DNA from: Hydrogenophaga sp.
GTDB lineage: Bacteria; Pseudomonadota; Gammaproteobacteria; Burkholderiales; Burkholderiaceae_C
Length of the DNA stretch: 43,601 bases
NCBI GenBank assembly: GCA_011391595.1
Contig: JAABQG010000030.1
Coordinates: 1-43,601 of the forward strand
Reading direction: 5' to 3'
Both the position numbers and the translations under genes were made by a program. Shown piece after piece: positions 35,029 through 43,524 of the stretch (position 1 is the first letter of the stretch; each line of letters begins with the position of its first letter). The notes beneath the pieces are model-generated. The model ran no database searches and was not told where the DNA came from. It saw only the letters and a list, made by a program, of their open reading frames with translations.

Positions 35029-35928
35029 CTACAGCTTGCGCCGCGTCACCAGAAAAACCCCGCCCACCACCAGCACTGTGCCAGCGATGACCCATGCGTT
35101 CAGCGGCTCGCCCAGGATCACCACGCCCATCAGGATGGTGGACATCGGGCCGATCATGCCGGTTTGCGCCGTCAGGCCGGGGCCGATGCGCTCGATGGCC
35201 ATCATCACCAGCAGCACCGGCAGTGCCGTGCAGGCCGTGGCATTGAGCAGCGACAGCCAGAGCACCTCGGGCGCCACGCGGGCTGCGTCGAGCGGGCGCA
35301 AGACGGCGAACTGGGCGATGCACAGCAGGCACGCCACCGATGTGGCCAGCCCCGCCAGCCGCAGCGCGCCCAGGCGGTGCACCAGTTCGCCGCTGTAGCT
35401 CATGTAAAGCGCATAGCTGATGGTGCTGAGGAACACCAGCAGCGCACCCCACGCCACGGCGCTGCCGTCCAGGGTGAGCTGATGGCCGAACACCAGCACC
35501 ACACCGCTGTAGCTGACGGCCATGGCCACCGCCTGCTGACGGTGGATGCGCCGGCCGTACAGCAGCCAGCCCAACAGCAGAACCAGCGTCGGGTTGAGGT
35601 ACAGGATCAGCCGCTCCAGCGATGCGGTGATGTATTGCAGCCCGGCAAAGTCCAGAAAACTGGCCAGGTAATAGCCCGTGAAGCCGAGCCACAGCACGCC
35701 CAGCCAGTCTTTTCGCGTCAAAGGGGCCTTGCCCCGGCTGGCCCACCACGCCATGACGGCAAAAAGGGGCAGGGCGAACAGCATGCGGTACATCACCAGC
35801 GTGACCGCGTCCACGCCATGGCGGTAGGCCAGCTTGACGATGATGGCCTTGCCGCTGAAGGCGATGGAGCCGGCAACCGCCAGCGCCAGCCCGCTGGCCA
35901 CTTTCGGGGAATGAAGGGTAGCAGTCAC
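35029..35928 (-). CDS. EamA/DMT-family transporter
   Basis: A 299-residue ten-helix transporter. The first helix begins just after VTATLHSPK, so the GTG at 35926-35928 is taken as start; no ATG is available in a sensible place, and there is no good Shine-Dalgarno sequence. LVMYRMLFALPLFAVMAWWA, LASFLDFAGLQYITASLERL, LILYLNPTLVLLLGWLLYGR and MIGPMSTILMGVVILGEPLN are the EamA features. The upstream gap to the gamma-glutamyltransferase stop is filled with a repeat. Likely cotranscribed with the SDR gene. Substrate unknown. Confidence 0.83.
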   Translation of the reverse strand: MTATLHSPKVASGLALAVAGSIAFSGKAIIVKLAYRHGVDAVTLVMYRMLFALPLFAVMAWWASRGKAPLTRKDWLGVLWLGFTGYYLASFLDFAGLQYITASLERLILYLNPTLVLLLGWLLYGRRIHRQQAVAMAVSYSGVVLVFGHQLTLDGSAVAWGALLVFLSTISYALYMSYSGELVHRLGALRLAGLATSVACLLCIAQFAVLRPLDAARVAPEVLWLSLLNATACTALPVLLVMMAIERIGPGLTAQTGMIGPMSTILMGVVILGEPLNAWVIAGTVLVVGGVFLVTRRKL

Positions 35929-35944
35929 GTCAGCCGCAGCGCCG

Positions 35945-36012
35945 GGCCGCCCCAAGCAAGGCTGGGCCCCCTCGGGGGGCAGCGCAGCACACAAAGTGGC
36001 AAGCGTGGGGGC
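35945..36012. repeat. Interspersed GC-rich repeat of the Comamonadaceae type
   Basis: The gap between two genes is filled by a sequence with GGGCCGCCCCAAGCAAGGC, CCCCCTCGGGGGGCAGCGC, and AAAGTGGCAAGCGTGGGGGC. I recall near-identical sequences repeated in intergenic regions of Acidovorax, Polaromonas and Variovorax. It contains a perfect CCCCC-T-CGGGGGG-like hairpin. Whether it acts as a terminator or a translation modulator is unknown. Confidence 0.6.
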
Positions 36013-36014
36013 TT

Positions 36015-37637
36015 TCAGAAGCCAACAGCCTGTCCGTCGCGGCGTGCGTCGCTGGCGGCCACATAGCCCTCCACCTTCGGGTCGCCGGCACGCCAGATGA
36101 ATTGACCGGCGCCAAAGTCCTGGTACGAGTCGTTGATGACCTCCATGCGGTGCCCGCGGTCGGCCAGGCCTTGCACCGTCAGCGCGTCCAGCGCCGACTC
36201 GACATTGATTTCCAGCCCGGCGTTGTAGCGCCAGCGCGGGGCATCGCAGGCGGCCTGCGGGTTCTGGCCGTAGTCCAGCATGCGCACCAGCGTCTGCATG
36301 TGGCCCTGGGGCTGCATGTTCGCCCCCATCACGCCGTAGCTCATCACCGGCTGGCCGTCCTTCGTGAGGAACGCCGGGATGATGGTGTGAAACGGCCGCT
36401 TGCCGGGCGCCACGAGATTGGCCGGGTTGGACGCCTTGGCATCCACACTGAAGCCATGGCCGCGGTTTTGCAGGCTGATGCCAAAGTTCGGCTCGACGCA
36501 ACCCGAGCCGAAGCCCATGTAGTTGCTCTGGATGAAGCTGACCATCATGCCGTTTTCATCGGCCGCCGTGAGGTAGATGGTGCCGCCCTTGACCGGGTTG
36601 CCGGCGCCGAAATCCTGCGCCTTTTTCATGTCGATCAGTTTCGCGCGGCTGGCCAGATAAGCGTCATCGAGCATCTGATCGACGCTCACCGCCATTGCAG
36701 AAGGCTCGGCCACATAACGGTAGACATCGGCAAAGGCCAGCTTCATGGCCTCGATCTGCAAGTGCTGCGAATCGACGCCGTCCACCGGCATCGCAGCGAC
36801 ATCGAACTTGTCGAGGATGCCCAGCGCGATCAGCGCGGCAATGCCCTGGCCGTTGGGCGGGATCTCATGCAGGGTGTAGCCTCTGTAGTCCCTGGCGATG
36901 GGCTTGACCCATTCGGGCTGGTAGGCGGCAAAGTCGCTGGCCTTGAGGCTGCCGCCATGTTCCGCCGAGAAGTGCTCGATCGCCTGGGCGATCTCGCCGC
37001 CATAGAACGCCTGGCCGTGCGATTCGGCGATGGCGCGCAGCCCCCTTGCGGCGGCCTTGAACTGGAACAGCTCGCCCACGTTGGGCGCGCGCCCCCAGGG
37101 CATGAAGGCCTGGGCAAAGCCCGGCAGCGACTGCAGCTCGGGCGTGGCGGCCGCCCACTTCTGCTGGACCACGACCGGCAGCAGGTAACCCCGCTCGGCA
37201 ATCTCGATGGCGGGCTGCATCAAGTCCGCAAAGGGCAGCTTGCCGAAACGCTCGCTCATCGCCACCCAGCTGCTCACGGCGCCAGGCACGGTGACCGCGT
37301 CGAAGCCGCGCTTGGGTGGCGTCGCAATGTCCTGGCCGTATTTGCGTCTGAAATATTCCGGCGTCCATGCGGCCGGCGCGCGCCCCGAGGCATTCAGCCC
37401 GTGCAAGGCCTTGCCATCCCAGAGGATGCAAAAGGAGTCGCTGCCCAATCCGTTGCTCACGGGCTCGCAGATCGTCATGGCCGCCGCTGCTGCCACCGCG
37501 GCGTCCACGGCGTTGCCACCGTTGTAGAGCATGCGCAGCCCGGCCTGGGCGGCCAGCGGGTGCGAGGTGGAGACCACGTTGCGCGCAAAAACCGGCAGGC
37601 GCGTGCTGGCGTAGGGGTTCGAGAAATTGAAGTTCAT
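36015..37637 (-). CDS. Gamma-glutamyltransferase-family protein, cytosolic type
   Basis: A 540-residue Ntn-hydrolase precursor. It matures by self-cleavage before Thr353 (VKGGTIYLTAAD), the predicted nucleophile; GFGSG, SMLGYNG-like MLYNGGNAVDAAVAAAAAM and the C-terminal half (GANMQPQGHMQTLVRMLDYG) are family sequences. There is no signal peptide; MNFNFSNPYASTRLPVFARN starts straight into the domain, so it should act in the cytosol, unlike classical periplasmic GGT. It hydrolyses or transfers gamma-glutamyl groups, or a related acyl-amide (the family also contains acylases). The neighbourhood, a Bug protein 52 bases upstream, hints at a transported substrate. ATG 37635-37637 is chosen; the ribosome-binding site is weak. 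Confidence 0.85.
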   Translation of the reverse strand: MNFNFSNPYASTRLPVFARNVVSTSHPLAAQAGLRMLYNGGNAVDAAVAAAAAMTICEPVSNGLGSDSFCILWDGKALHGLNASGRAPAAWTPEYFRRKYGQDIATPPKRGFDAVTVPGAVSSWVAMSERFGKLPFADLMQPAIEIAERGYLLPVVVQQKWAAATPELQSLPGFAQAFMPWGRAPNVGELFQFKAAARGLRAIAESHGQAFYGGEIAQAIEHFSAEHGGSLKASDFAAYQPEWVKPIARDYRGYTLHEIPPNGQGIAALIALGILDKFDVAAMPVDGVDSQHLQIEAMKLAFADVYRYVAEPSAMAVSVDQMLDDAYLASRAKLIDMKKAQDFGAGNPVKGGTIYLTAADENGMMVSFIQSNYMGFGSGCVEPNFGISLQNRGHGFSVDAKASNPANLVAPGKRPFHTIIPAFLTKDGQPVMSYGVMGANMQPQGHMQTLVRMLDYGQNPQAACDAPRWRYNAGLEINVESALDALTVQGLADRGHRMEVINDSYQDFGAGQFIWRAGDPKVEGYVAASDARRDGQAVGF

Positions 37638-37689
37638 CTGCAGGGCTCTGGTAAATGGGGGGGTCAAGGCAGCGGCCAGCGCAAGGAAT

Positions 37690-38661
37690 TCACTCCGCGG
37701 TGATCTTGCGCTCGGCGATGATTTTCTTCCACTTGGCGGCGTCAAGGCTGGTCATCTGGGCGAACTGCGCGGCCGTGCCGCCCACGCCCTCGATCCCCAG
37801 GCGCGCCAGGCGCTCCTTGACATCGGCGTCGGCCAGCGCCTGGTTGACCGCCGTGTTGACCCGTGCCGTCACATCGGCGGGCAAGCCCTTGGGTCCATAC
37901 AGGCCGAACCAGGTGTTGGACTCGAAACCGGGCAGCAGTTCAGCCACAGCCGGCAGATCAGGCGCCATCGGCGTGCGCTGCGCCGAAGTCACGGCCAGTG
38001 CGCGCAGCCGGCCATCGCGCACATGCGGCAGCCCGGTGGGCAACGAGTCGAACAGCACGTCGACCTTGCCGCTGACCAGATCGGGTATCGCCAGCGCCGT
38101 GCCCTTGTAGGGAATGTGCACCAGGAACAGGCCCGCCTGCGCCTTGAACAGCTCGGCGGTGAGCTGCACGATCGTTCCGTTGCCACTGGACGCATAGTTC
38201 AGCCGGCCCGGGTTCTTGCGCGCGAAGTCCACCCACTCCTTGAGGGTCTTCGCCGGCGAACTGTTGGGCACCAGCATGATGCTGGGCGCATTGCCGACAT
38301 GACAGATCGGCGTGAAGTCGCGCACCGCGTCGTAAGGCATTTTCGGATTCAGCGCCGGGCCGATGGTGTGCGTGCTGGAGGTGGCCAGCAGCAGCGTGTA
38401 GCCGTCCGCCGGCGCCCTGGCCACCAGGTCGGAGCCGATGGTGCCACCCGCGCCAGGGCGGTTTTCGACGACGACCGCGACGCCCAGTTTTTCACCGAGC
38501 TTTTGTGACAGCGTGCGCGCAAAGATGTCGGTCGCGCCGCCCGCAGGGAACGGCACCACCAGGCGGACCGGCTTTGTCGGGTAACTCTGCGCCCAGGCGG
38601 GCAAGGCCAGTGGCAGCGCGACGGTCGCGCCCACAGCCAGAAATAGATGACGTCGTTTCAT
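37690..38661 (-). CDS. Bug-type tripartite tricarboxylate transporter receptor
   Basis: A 323-residue periplasmic binding protein. Sec signal peptide MKRRHLFLAVGATVALPLAL with cleavage after WAQS. Typical Bug features: KPVRLVVPFPAGGATDIFAR, ENRPGAGGTIGSDLVARAPA, PGRLNYASSGNGT and a strand VDVLFDSLPTG. GAGGAAATGAACCC precedes the ATG at 38659-38661. It delivers a carboxylate to a TctAB complex such as the one encoded upstream, but a terminator (38746-38768) separates it from tctA, so it may have its own promoter. Ligand unknown. Confidence 0.9.
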   Translation of the reverse strand: MKRRHLFLAVGATVALPLALPAWAQSYPTKPVRLVVPFPAGGATDIFARTLSQKLGEKLGVAVVVENRPGAGGTIGSDLVARAPADGYTLLLATSSTHTIGPALNPKMPYDAVRDFTPICHVGNAPSIMLVPNSSPAKTLKEWVDFARKNPGRLNYASSGNGTIVQLTAELFKAQAGLFLVHIPYKGTALAIPDLVSGKVDVLFDSLPTGLPHVRDGRLRALAVTSAQRTPMAPDLPAVAELLPGFESNTWFGLYGPKGLPADVTARVNTAVNQALADADVKERLARLGIEGVGGTAAQFAQMTSLDAAKWKKIIAERKITAE

Positions 38662-38745
38662 GGGTTCATTTCCTCTTTGATGAATCAGACTGTCTGCATT
38701 GTGCGACACCCGGGCACTGAAACACGTGCACGGTGCCCATCCAGG

Positions 38746-38768
38746 AAAAACGGCGCCCGAAGGCGCCG
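38746..38768 (-). terminator. Terminator after tctA
   Basis: On the minus strand CGGCGCC and GGCGCCG form a 7-bp stem around a TTCG tetraloop, followed by five T. It lies between tctA (stop at 38791) and the Bug gene, and should end most tctBA transcripts before the Bug gene. Confidence 0.82.
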
Positions 38769-38790
38769 CTCCTGTTGAATCAAGCCTGCG

Positions 38791-40305
38791 TCAGTCCTCG
38801 ACAAACGCCTCTTCTCGCTTGTGCTTGACTGCCGGCATCAGAACGATCACCAGCAACAGCAGGGCCGCCGCCAGCAGGCCGGCCGACAGCGGCCGCGTGA
38901 CGAACACGCTCCAGTCGCCGCGCGAGAGCAGCAGCGCGCGGCGCAGGTTCTCCTCCATCATCGGACCCAGGATGAAACCCAGCAGCAACGGGGCGGGCTC
39001 AGTGCCCAGCTTGATGAACGTATAGCCGATGACGCCAAAAATGGCCACCATCCAGATATCGAAGGTGTTGTTGTTGGTGGAATAAACGCCGATCGCGCAG
39101 AACAGCACGATGGCCGGGAACAGCCAGCGGTAGGGCACGGTCAGAAGCTTGATCCACATGCCGATCAGCGGCAGGTTCAGGATGATCAGCATGGCGTTGC
39201 CGATCCACATCGAGGCGATCAGGCCCCAGAACAGTTCGGGGTTGCTGGTCATGACCTGCGGGCCCGGCTGGATGTTGTGGATGGTCATCGCACCGACCAT
39301 CAGCGCCATCACGGCGTTGGGGGGAATGCCCAGCGTCAGCAGCGGGATGAAGGAGGTCTGCGAACCGGCGTTGTTGGCCGACTCGGGGGCTGCCACGCCG
39401 CGGATGTTGCCTTGGCCGAAGGGTACCTCGCCCGGGCGAAGCTTGGTTTTCTTCTCCACGGTGTAGGCGGCAAAAGCCGCCAGCAAGGCACCGCCGCCCG
39501 GCAGGATGCCCAGGGCCGAACCCAGTGCCGTGCCGCGCAGCACGGCCGGGATCATGTTCCTGAAGTCTTCCTTGGTCGGCAACAGGCCGGTCACCTTGCC
39601 GACGAACACCTCGCGCTCGTGCTCCGGCGTGGACAGGTTGCTGATGATCTCCCCGTAGCCGAACACGCCCATGGCAATCACCACGAAGCCGATGCCATCG
39701 GTCAGTTCCGGAATGTCGAAGCTGAAACGCGCCACGCCGGAGTTCACGTCGGTGCCGACCAGGCCCATCAGCAGGCCCAGCACGATCATCGCGATGGCCT
39801 TGAGCAGCGAGCCCGAGGCCAGCACCACGGCGCCGATCAGGCCCAGGATCATCAGCGAGAAGTATTCGGCCGGGCCGAACTTGAAGGCCACCTCGGTCAG
39901 CGGCGCGGCAAAGGCCGCCAGGATCAGCGTGCCCACGCAGCCCGCGAAGAACGAGCCCAGGCCGGCGGCGGCCAGCGCGGGCCCGGCCCGCCCCCTGCGC
40001 GCCATCTGGTAGCCGTCGATCACCGTCACCACCGAGGACGATTCACCCGGAAGGTTCACCAGAATGGCGGTGGTGGAGCCGCCATATTGCGCGCCGTAGT
40101 AGATACCGGCCAGCATGATCAGCGCCGCCACGGGGGGCAGCGCATAGGTGGCGGGCAGCAGCATGGCGATGGTGGCCACCGGGCCGATGCCGGGCAGCAC
40201 GCCGATCAGCGTGCCGAGCAGGCAGCCGACGAAGCAATACATCAGGTTCTGGACCGTGAAGGCCACGCCAAAACCCAGGGAGAGGTTGTTGATCAGATCG
40301 GTCAT
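38791..40305 (-). CDS. tctA: Tripartite tricarboxylate transporter large permease TctA
   Basis: A 504-residue inner-membrane permease of about twelve helices. The family motif LIGVLPGIGPVATIAMLLPA lies near the N-terminus, and the repeat ALGSALGILPGGGALLAAFA in the second half. YGAQYGGSTTAILVNLPGES is the conserved loop. ATG 40303-40305 opens at MTDLINNLSLGF. With TctB and a Bug receptor it imports carboxylates with a cation gradient. It starts 10 bases after the tctB stop. Confidence 0.94.
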   Translation of the reverse strand: MTDLINNLSLGFGVAFTVQNLMYCFVGCLLGTLIGVLPGIGPVATIAMLLPATYALPPVAALIMLAGIYYGAQYGGSTTAILVNLPGESSSVVTVIDGYQMARRGRAGPALAAAGLGSFFAGCVGTLILAAFAAPLTEVAFKFGPAEYFSLMILGLIGAVVLASGSLLKAIAMIVLGLLMGLVGTDVNSGVARFSFDIPELTDGIGFVVIAMGVFGYGEIISNLSTPEHEREVFVGKVTGLLPTKEDFRNMIPAVLRGTALGSALGILPGGGALLAAFAAYTVEKKTKLRPGEVPFGQGNIRGVAAPESANNAGSQTSFIPLLTLGIPPNAVMALMVGAMTIHNIQPGPQVMTSNPELFWGLIASMWIGNAMLIILNLPLIGMWIKLLTVPYRWLFPAIVLFCAIGVYSTNNNTFDIWMVAIFGVIGYTFIKLGTEPAPLLLGFILGPMMEENLRRALLLSRGDWSVFVTRPLSAGLLAAALLLLVIVLMPAVKHKREEAFVED

Positions 40306-40315
40306 GGTATCGGCC

Positions 40316-40804
40316 TCAGCCCGTGATGAAAGTCGGCCAAACGGGGAACTGCAGCTTGAGCAGCACCACGAACGCCAGGTAGCTGCCAATGGACAGGATG
40401 GTCGCCAGCACCAGCACTTCCTTGAGCTTGAAGTGCCCATCGGCCATGCTCGCGACAATGGTCAGCACATAGATCCCCAGAATCATGCCCATGGGCGGCA
40501 GTCCGATACTCGGCAGGCCGCCGATCATCACGCCGAACAGCACGTTGGCCAGGATGATGAAGCTCAGCGGGCGAAAAGCCCATTTGCCGATCTTGTTGCC
40601 GTCGGGTGTTTCCACCACCATGGCATTGAACAGGATCGTCGCCCCCAGGACGGCCAGCAGGATGCCGAGCAGCAGCGGGAAGTAGCCCGGCCCCATGCGT
40701 GCGCCCGTACCCACGGAGTAGGTCGTCGCTCCCAGCGCAAAGGCCGCGCCGACGATGGTGAACATCAGCCCTGAGAAGAAGTCTTTCTGATTCTTGATTT
40801 TCAC
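40316..40804 (-). CDS. tctB: Tripartite tricarboxylate transporter small permease TctB
   Basis: A 162-residue protein with four helices (SGLMFTIVGAAFALGA, GYFPLLLGILLAVLGATILF, PLSFIILANVLFGVMIGGLP, VLATILSIGSYLAFVVLLKL). GARMGPGYFPLLLG is the DUF1468/TctB family motif. The start is a GTG at 40802-40804 with GAGGGG 9 bases upstream, so the longer frame (to 40903) is not used. It is first in tctBA. The 151 bp upstream hold two perfect 14-bp palindromes. Confidence 0.9.
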   Translation of the reverse strand: MKIKNQKDFFSGLMFTIVGAAFALGATTYSVGTGARMGPGYFPLLLGILLAVLGATILFNAMVVETPDGNKIGKWAFRPLSFIILANVLFGVMIGGLPSIGLPPMGMILGIYVLTIVASMADGHFKLKEVLVLATILSIGSYLAFVVLLKLQFPVWPTFITG

Positions 40805-40853
40805 AAGCGATCCCCTCGAAATGGATTTTCCGAAGCGCCGATTCTGGGGGTGA

Positions 40854-40946
40854 ACGGGGATCCCCGTGATGTGGATTTCACCTACCTGACGCCCTTGCGA
40901 CACCTTTCTTCAAGCCAGCGGGCGCAAAACATCCGGGTATACCCGG
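40854..40946. promoter_or_regulatory. Two perfect 14-bp palindromes upstream of tctB
   Basis: ACGGGGATCCCCGT (40854-40867) and CCGGGTATACCCGG (40933-40946) are each perfectly palindromic, with centres 79 bases apart. They lie between the gspE stop and the tctB start, where a regulator of the transporter could bind. No promoter boxes are assigned with confidence. The lengths suit dimeric repressor sites; this is inference. Confidence 0.45.
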
Positions 40947-40955
40947 GCGCCTTCG

Positions 40956-42746
40956 TCATTCAACCGGCGGCGTCGCTATCAGCACTTCCGCCATCGTGGT
41001 CAGGCCTTCGGCGACGCGCAAGGCACCTGCCAGCCGCAAGGGCCGCATGCCGTCGGCCACGGCCTGGCGGCGCAGGGCATCGATGCTGGGTTGCTGGTTG
41101 ACCTTGTCCTTGAAAGCCTCGGTGACGGTCAGCAGTTCGTACAGGCCCATGCGGCCCATGAACCCGGTCATGCGGCACTCCACGCAACCAACGGCCTTGT
41201 AGGGCCGGTAGCCCCCGTTGATCTTCCAGGGCTTGACCGCCGCCTCCAACGCCTCTCGCGTGGAGACTTCATCGCGCACCTTGCAGTGCTCGCACAAGGT
41301 GCGCACCAGGCGCTGGGCCAGCACGCCCAGCACGGTGGCATTGATCAGGTACGGCGGTACTCCGCGCTCCATCATCCGCGTGATGGCACTGGGCGCATCG
41401 TTGGTGTGCAGGGTGCTGAAGACCAGGTGACCGGTGAGCGCCGCCTGAACGGCCATTTCAGCGGTCTGGAAATCACGGATTTCACCCACCATGATGATGT
41501 CAGGGTCCTGGCGCATCAGCGCGCGCAGGCCCTCGGGGAAGCCGAAGTCGAGCTGGGTCTGCACCTGGGTCTGGTTGAAAGCGGGCTCGATCATCTCGAT
41601 GGGGTCTTCGACCGTGCTGACATTCACCTCATCGGTTGCCAGGCGTCGCAGGGTGGAATACAGCGTCGTGGTCTTGCCCGAGCCGGTGGGCCCCGTCACC
41701 AGCACGATGCCGTAAGGCCGCTCGACCAGCGCCTGCCAGCGCGCGGCATCGTGGGCGCTGAAACCGAGGGCGTCCAGGTCCTTGACCGTGGTGTCCGGAT
41801 CGAAGATCCGCATGACCATCTTCTCGCCAAAGGCCGTCGGCAAGGTCGACAGGCGCATCTCGATCTCGTCGCCACGCGGGTTGCGTGTCTTGATGCGGCC
41901 GTCCTGCGGCCGGCGCTTTTCCACCACGTCCATGCGCCCGAGCAACTTGATGCGCGCCGTCATTGCAGTGAGGACGCCGATCGGCATCTGGTAGACCGGG
42001 TGCAACACGCCATCGATGCGGAAACGGATCACGCCCTGCTCGCGCCGCGGCTCCAGGTGGATGTCGCTGGCGCGCTGGTCGAAGGCGTACTGCCAGAGCC
42101 AGTCCACCACCCGCACCACACCCTGGTCATTGGCGTCGAGCTGCTTGTTGGCCTTGCCCAGCTCCACCAGTTGCTCGAAGCTGGCACTGCCCGCACTGCC
42201 GCCGGCCTTCTGCGCCGCCCGAACCGATTTGGCCAGCGCGAAAAACTCAACGGTGTAGCGCAGGATTTCCCCGGGGCTGGCCACCACCCGGCGTACCTTG
42301 CGGCGCGACTGCCGCTCCACCTCGGCCACCCAGTCGGTCATGAAGGGCTCGGCCGTGGCCACCACCACCTCCGTGGGGGTCACCTGCACCGGCAGCACCC
42401 GGTGGCGCTCGGCGTAAACGGCACTCATGGTCTCGGACACCTTGCCCACATCGACCTTCAACGGGTCGATGCGCAGGTACTCCAGCCCGGCGCGGCCCGC
42501 CAGCCACTGGGTCAGAGACTCGATATCCAGCGGCTTGCCGTCGCTGGCACGGATCATCGACACGCTGGCCAGGCGAACCAGCGGGTGCTGAACACTTTCC
42601 GCCTGGGCACAACGGGCCACGGTACGCTGGGCCTCCTCGCGCGTGATCAGCCCGTCCGCACGCGCCCACTCGACCAGGCGGCGCCAGTCGACCGGGCCCT
42701 GGTGAGGGGTCGGGGTGTGGCCAGGGGCAGGCGCGACAGTGTTCAT
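40956..42746 (-). CDS. GspE/PilB-type secretion or pilus ATPase
   Basis: A 596-residue hexameric ATPase of the type II secretion/type IV pilus family. The N-terminal MshEN-like region (about 15-210) is followed by the motor: Walker A LVTGPTGSGKTTTLYS near residue 350, Asp box EDPIEM, Walker B DIIMVGEIRDFQTAEMAV and the His box STLHTNDAPSA. A C-terminal tetracysteine zinc site is CEHC and CVEC, as in GspE and PilB. The ATG overlaps the upstream stop by four bases (ATGA). No gsp or pil genes are beside it in this window, so its machinery is encoded elsewhere. Confidence 0.88.
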   Translation of the reverse strand: MNTVAPAPGHTPTPHQGPVDWRRLVEWARADGLITREEAQRTVARCAQAESVQHPLVRLASVSMIRASDGKPLDIESLTQWLAGRAGLEYLRIDPLKVDVGKVSETMSAVYAERHRVLPVQVTPTEVVVATAEPFMTDWVAEVERQSRRKVRRVVASPGEILRYTVEFFALAKSVRAAQKAGGSAGSASFEQLVELGKANKQLDANDQGVVRVVDWLWQYAFDQRASDIHLEPRREQGVIRFRIDGVLHPVYQMPIGVLTAMTARIKLLGRMDVVEKRRPQDGRIKTRNPRGDEIEMRLSTLPTAFGEKMVMRIFDPDTTVKDLDALGFSAHDAARWQALVERPYGIVLVTGPTGSGKTTTLYSTLRRLATDEVNVSTVEDPIEMIEPAFNQTQVQTQLDFGFPEGLRALMRQDPDIIMVGEIRDFQTAEMAVQAALTGHLVFSTLHTNDAPSAITRMMERGVPPYLINATVLGVLAQRLVRTLCEHCKVRDEVSTREALEAAVKPWKINGGYRPYKAVGCVECRMTGFMGRMGLYELLTVTEAFKDKVNQQPSIDALRRQAVADGMRPLRLAGALRVAEGLTTMAEVLIATPPVE

Positions 42747-43513
42747 CTTTTGAAGGGTTTGAAAACCCGCAACCATTTGGTGGCGGGCAGGTTCCAGCGA
42801 GTCTGTATGGTTTCGGCGCGTTGGGCAAGCGCTTCGCGCGTCGGCCGACTGGGCGTGCGCTGCGCCAGCACCACCGTATTGCCCTCGCGCGTGGGCTTGA
42901 AGGCCCAGACGGCATCCTCGCCGAAGGCAGCGGCAATCTTCAACAGGCTGCGCTCGTAGCTCGACGCCCGTCCGAACAGGTTGACCGTCATGCAGCCTTC
43001 GTCCGTCAGCAAGGCCCGGCAGTCGCCGTAGAAGGCCTCGTCGTCCATCACCGGTGCAGCTGCCTCGTGGTCGTACAGGTCGACCTGCAGCGTGTCCACC
43101 GTGGCGTGCCACTCGTCATGCAGTATTTCCAGCGAGGCATCGGCAATCACCACCTTCAGCTTTGCATCGTCGGGCGGCAGCTTGAACCAGCCCCGGCAGG
43201 CGTGCAGCACCATCGGGTTGAGTTCGATGGCGGTGGTCTTCATACGCAGGTTCTTCCGGCAGAACTTGGTCAGCGTTCCGGCACCCAATCCGAGTTGCAT
43301 GGCGTGACGCGCCGCCACGCTGCCCGGGTCGACGAACAGCAGCCAGGCCATCATGCGCTGCACATACTCCAGTTCGATGGTGTAAGGATCGTCGAGGATC
43401 ATCGAGCCCTGCACCCACTCTGTGCCCAGGTGAAGGCAGCGCACGCCGTTGTGGTCGGAGAAGTTGACCTCGGGGAGTTCGTCGTCGTCGAGGTCTGTTT
43501 TGCGGCGGGCCAT
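42743..43513 (-). CDS. Spermidine-synthase-like protein
   Basis: A 256-residue protein with a Rossmann-type fold like polyamine aminopropyltransferases. The strand QLGLGAGTLTKFCRKNL and the acidic TTAIELNPMVLHACRGWFKL resemble the cofactor site (E-L-N for the ribose), and IADASLEILHD, LQVDLYDHEA and DDEAFYGDCRALLTDEGCMT match the second half. The catalytic Asp of spermidine synthase (in D-S-[ST]-D-P) is replaced here by LYDHE, so the enzyme activity is doubtful. The ATG at 43511-43513 has a weak ribosome-binding site. It overlaps the gspE-like gene. Confidence 0.72.
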   Translation of the reverse strand: MARRKTDLDDDELPEVNFSDHNGVRCLHLGTEWVQGSMILDDPYTIELEYVQRMMAWLLFVDPGSVAARHAMQLGLGAGTLTKFCRKNLRMKTTAIELNPMVLHACRGWFKLPPDDAKLKVVIADASLEILHDEWHATVDTLQVDLYDHEAAAPVMDDEAFYGDCRALLTDEGCMTVNLFGRASSYERSLLKIAAAFGEDAVWAFKPTREGNTVVLAQRTPSRPTREALAQRAETIQTRWNLPATKWLRVFKPFKR

Positions 43514-43524
43514 GTTCTCGATTC

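Noticed and set aside
41091-42959. A 622-codon open frame antisense to the GspE-like gene
   Set aside because: It lies wholly on the opposite strand of a gene with clear Walker and zinc motifs; the amino-acid composition is unlike a real protein.
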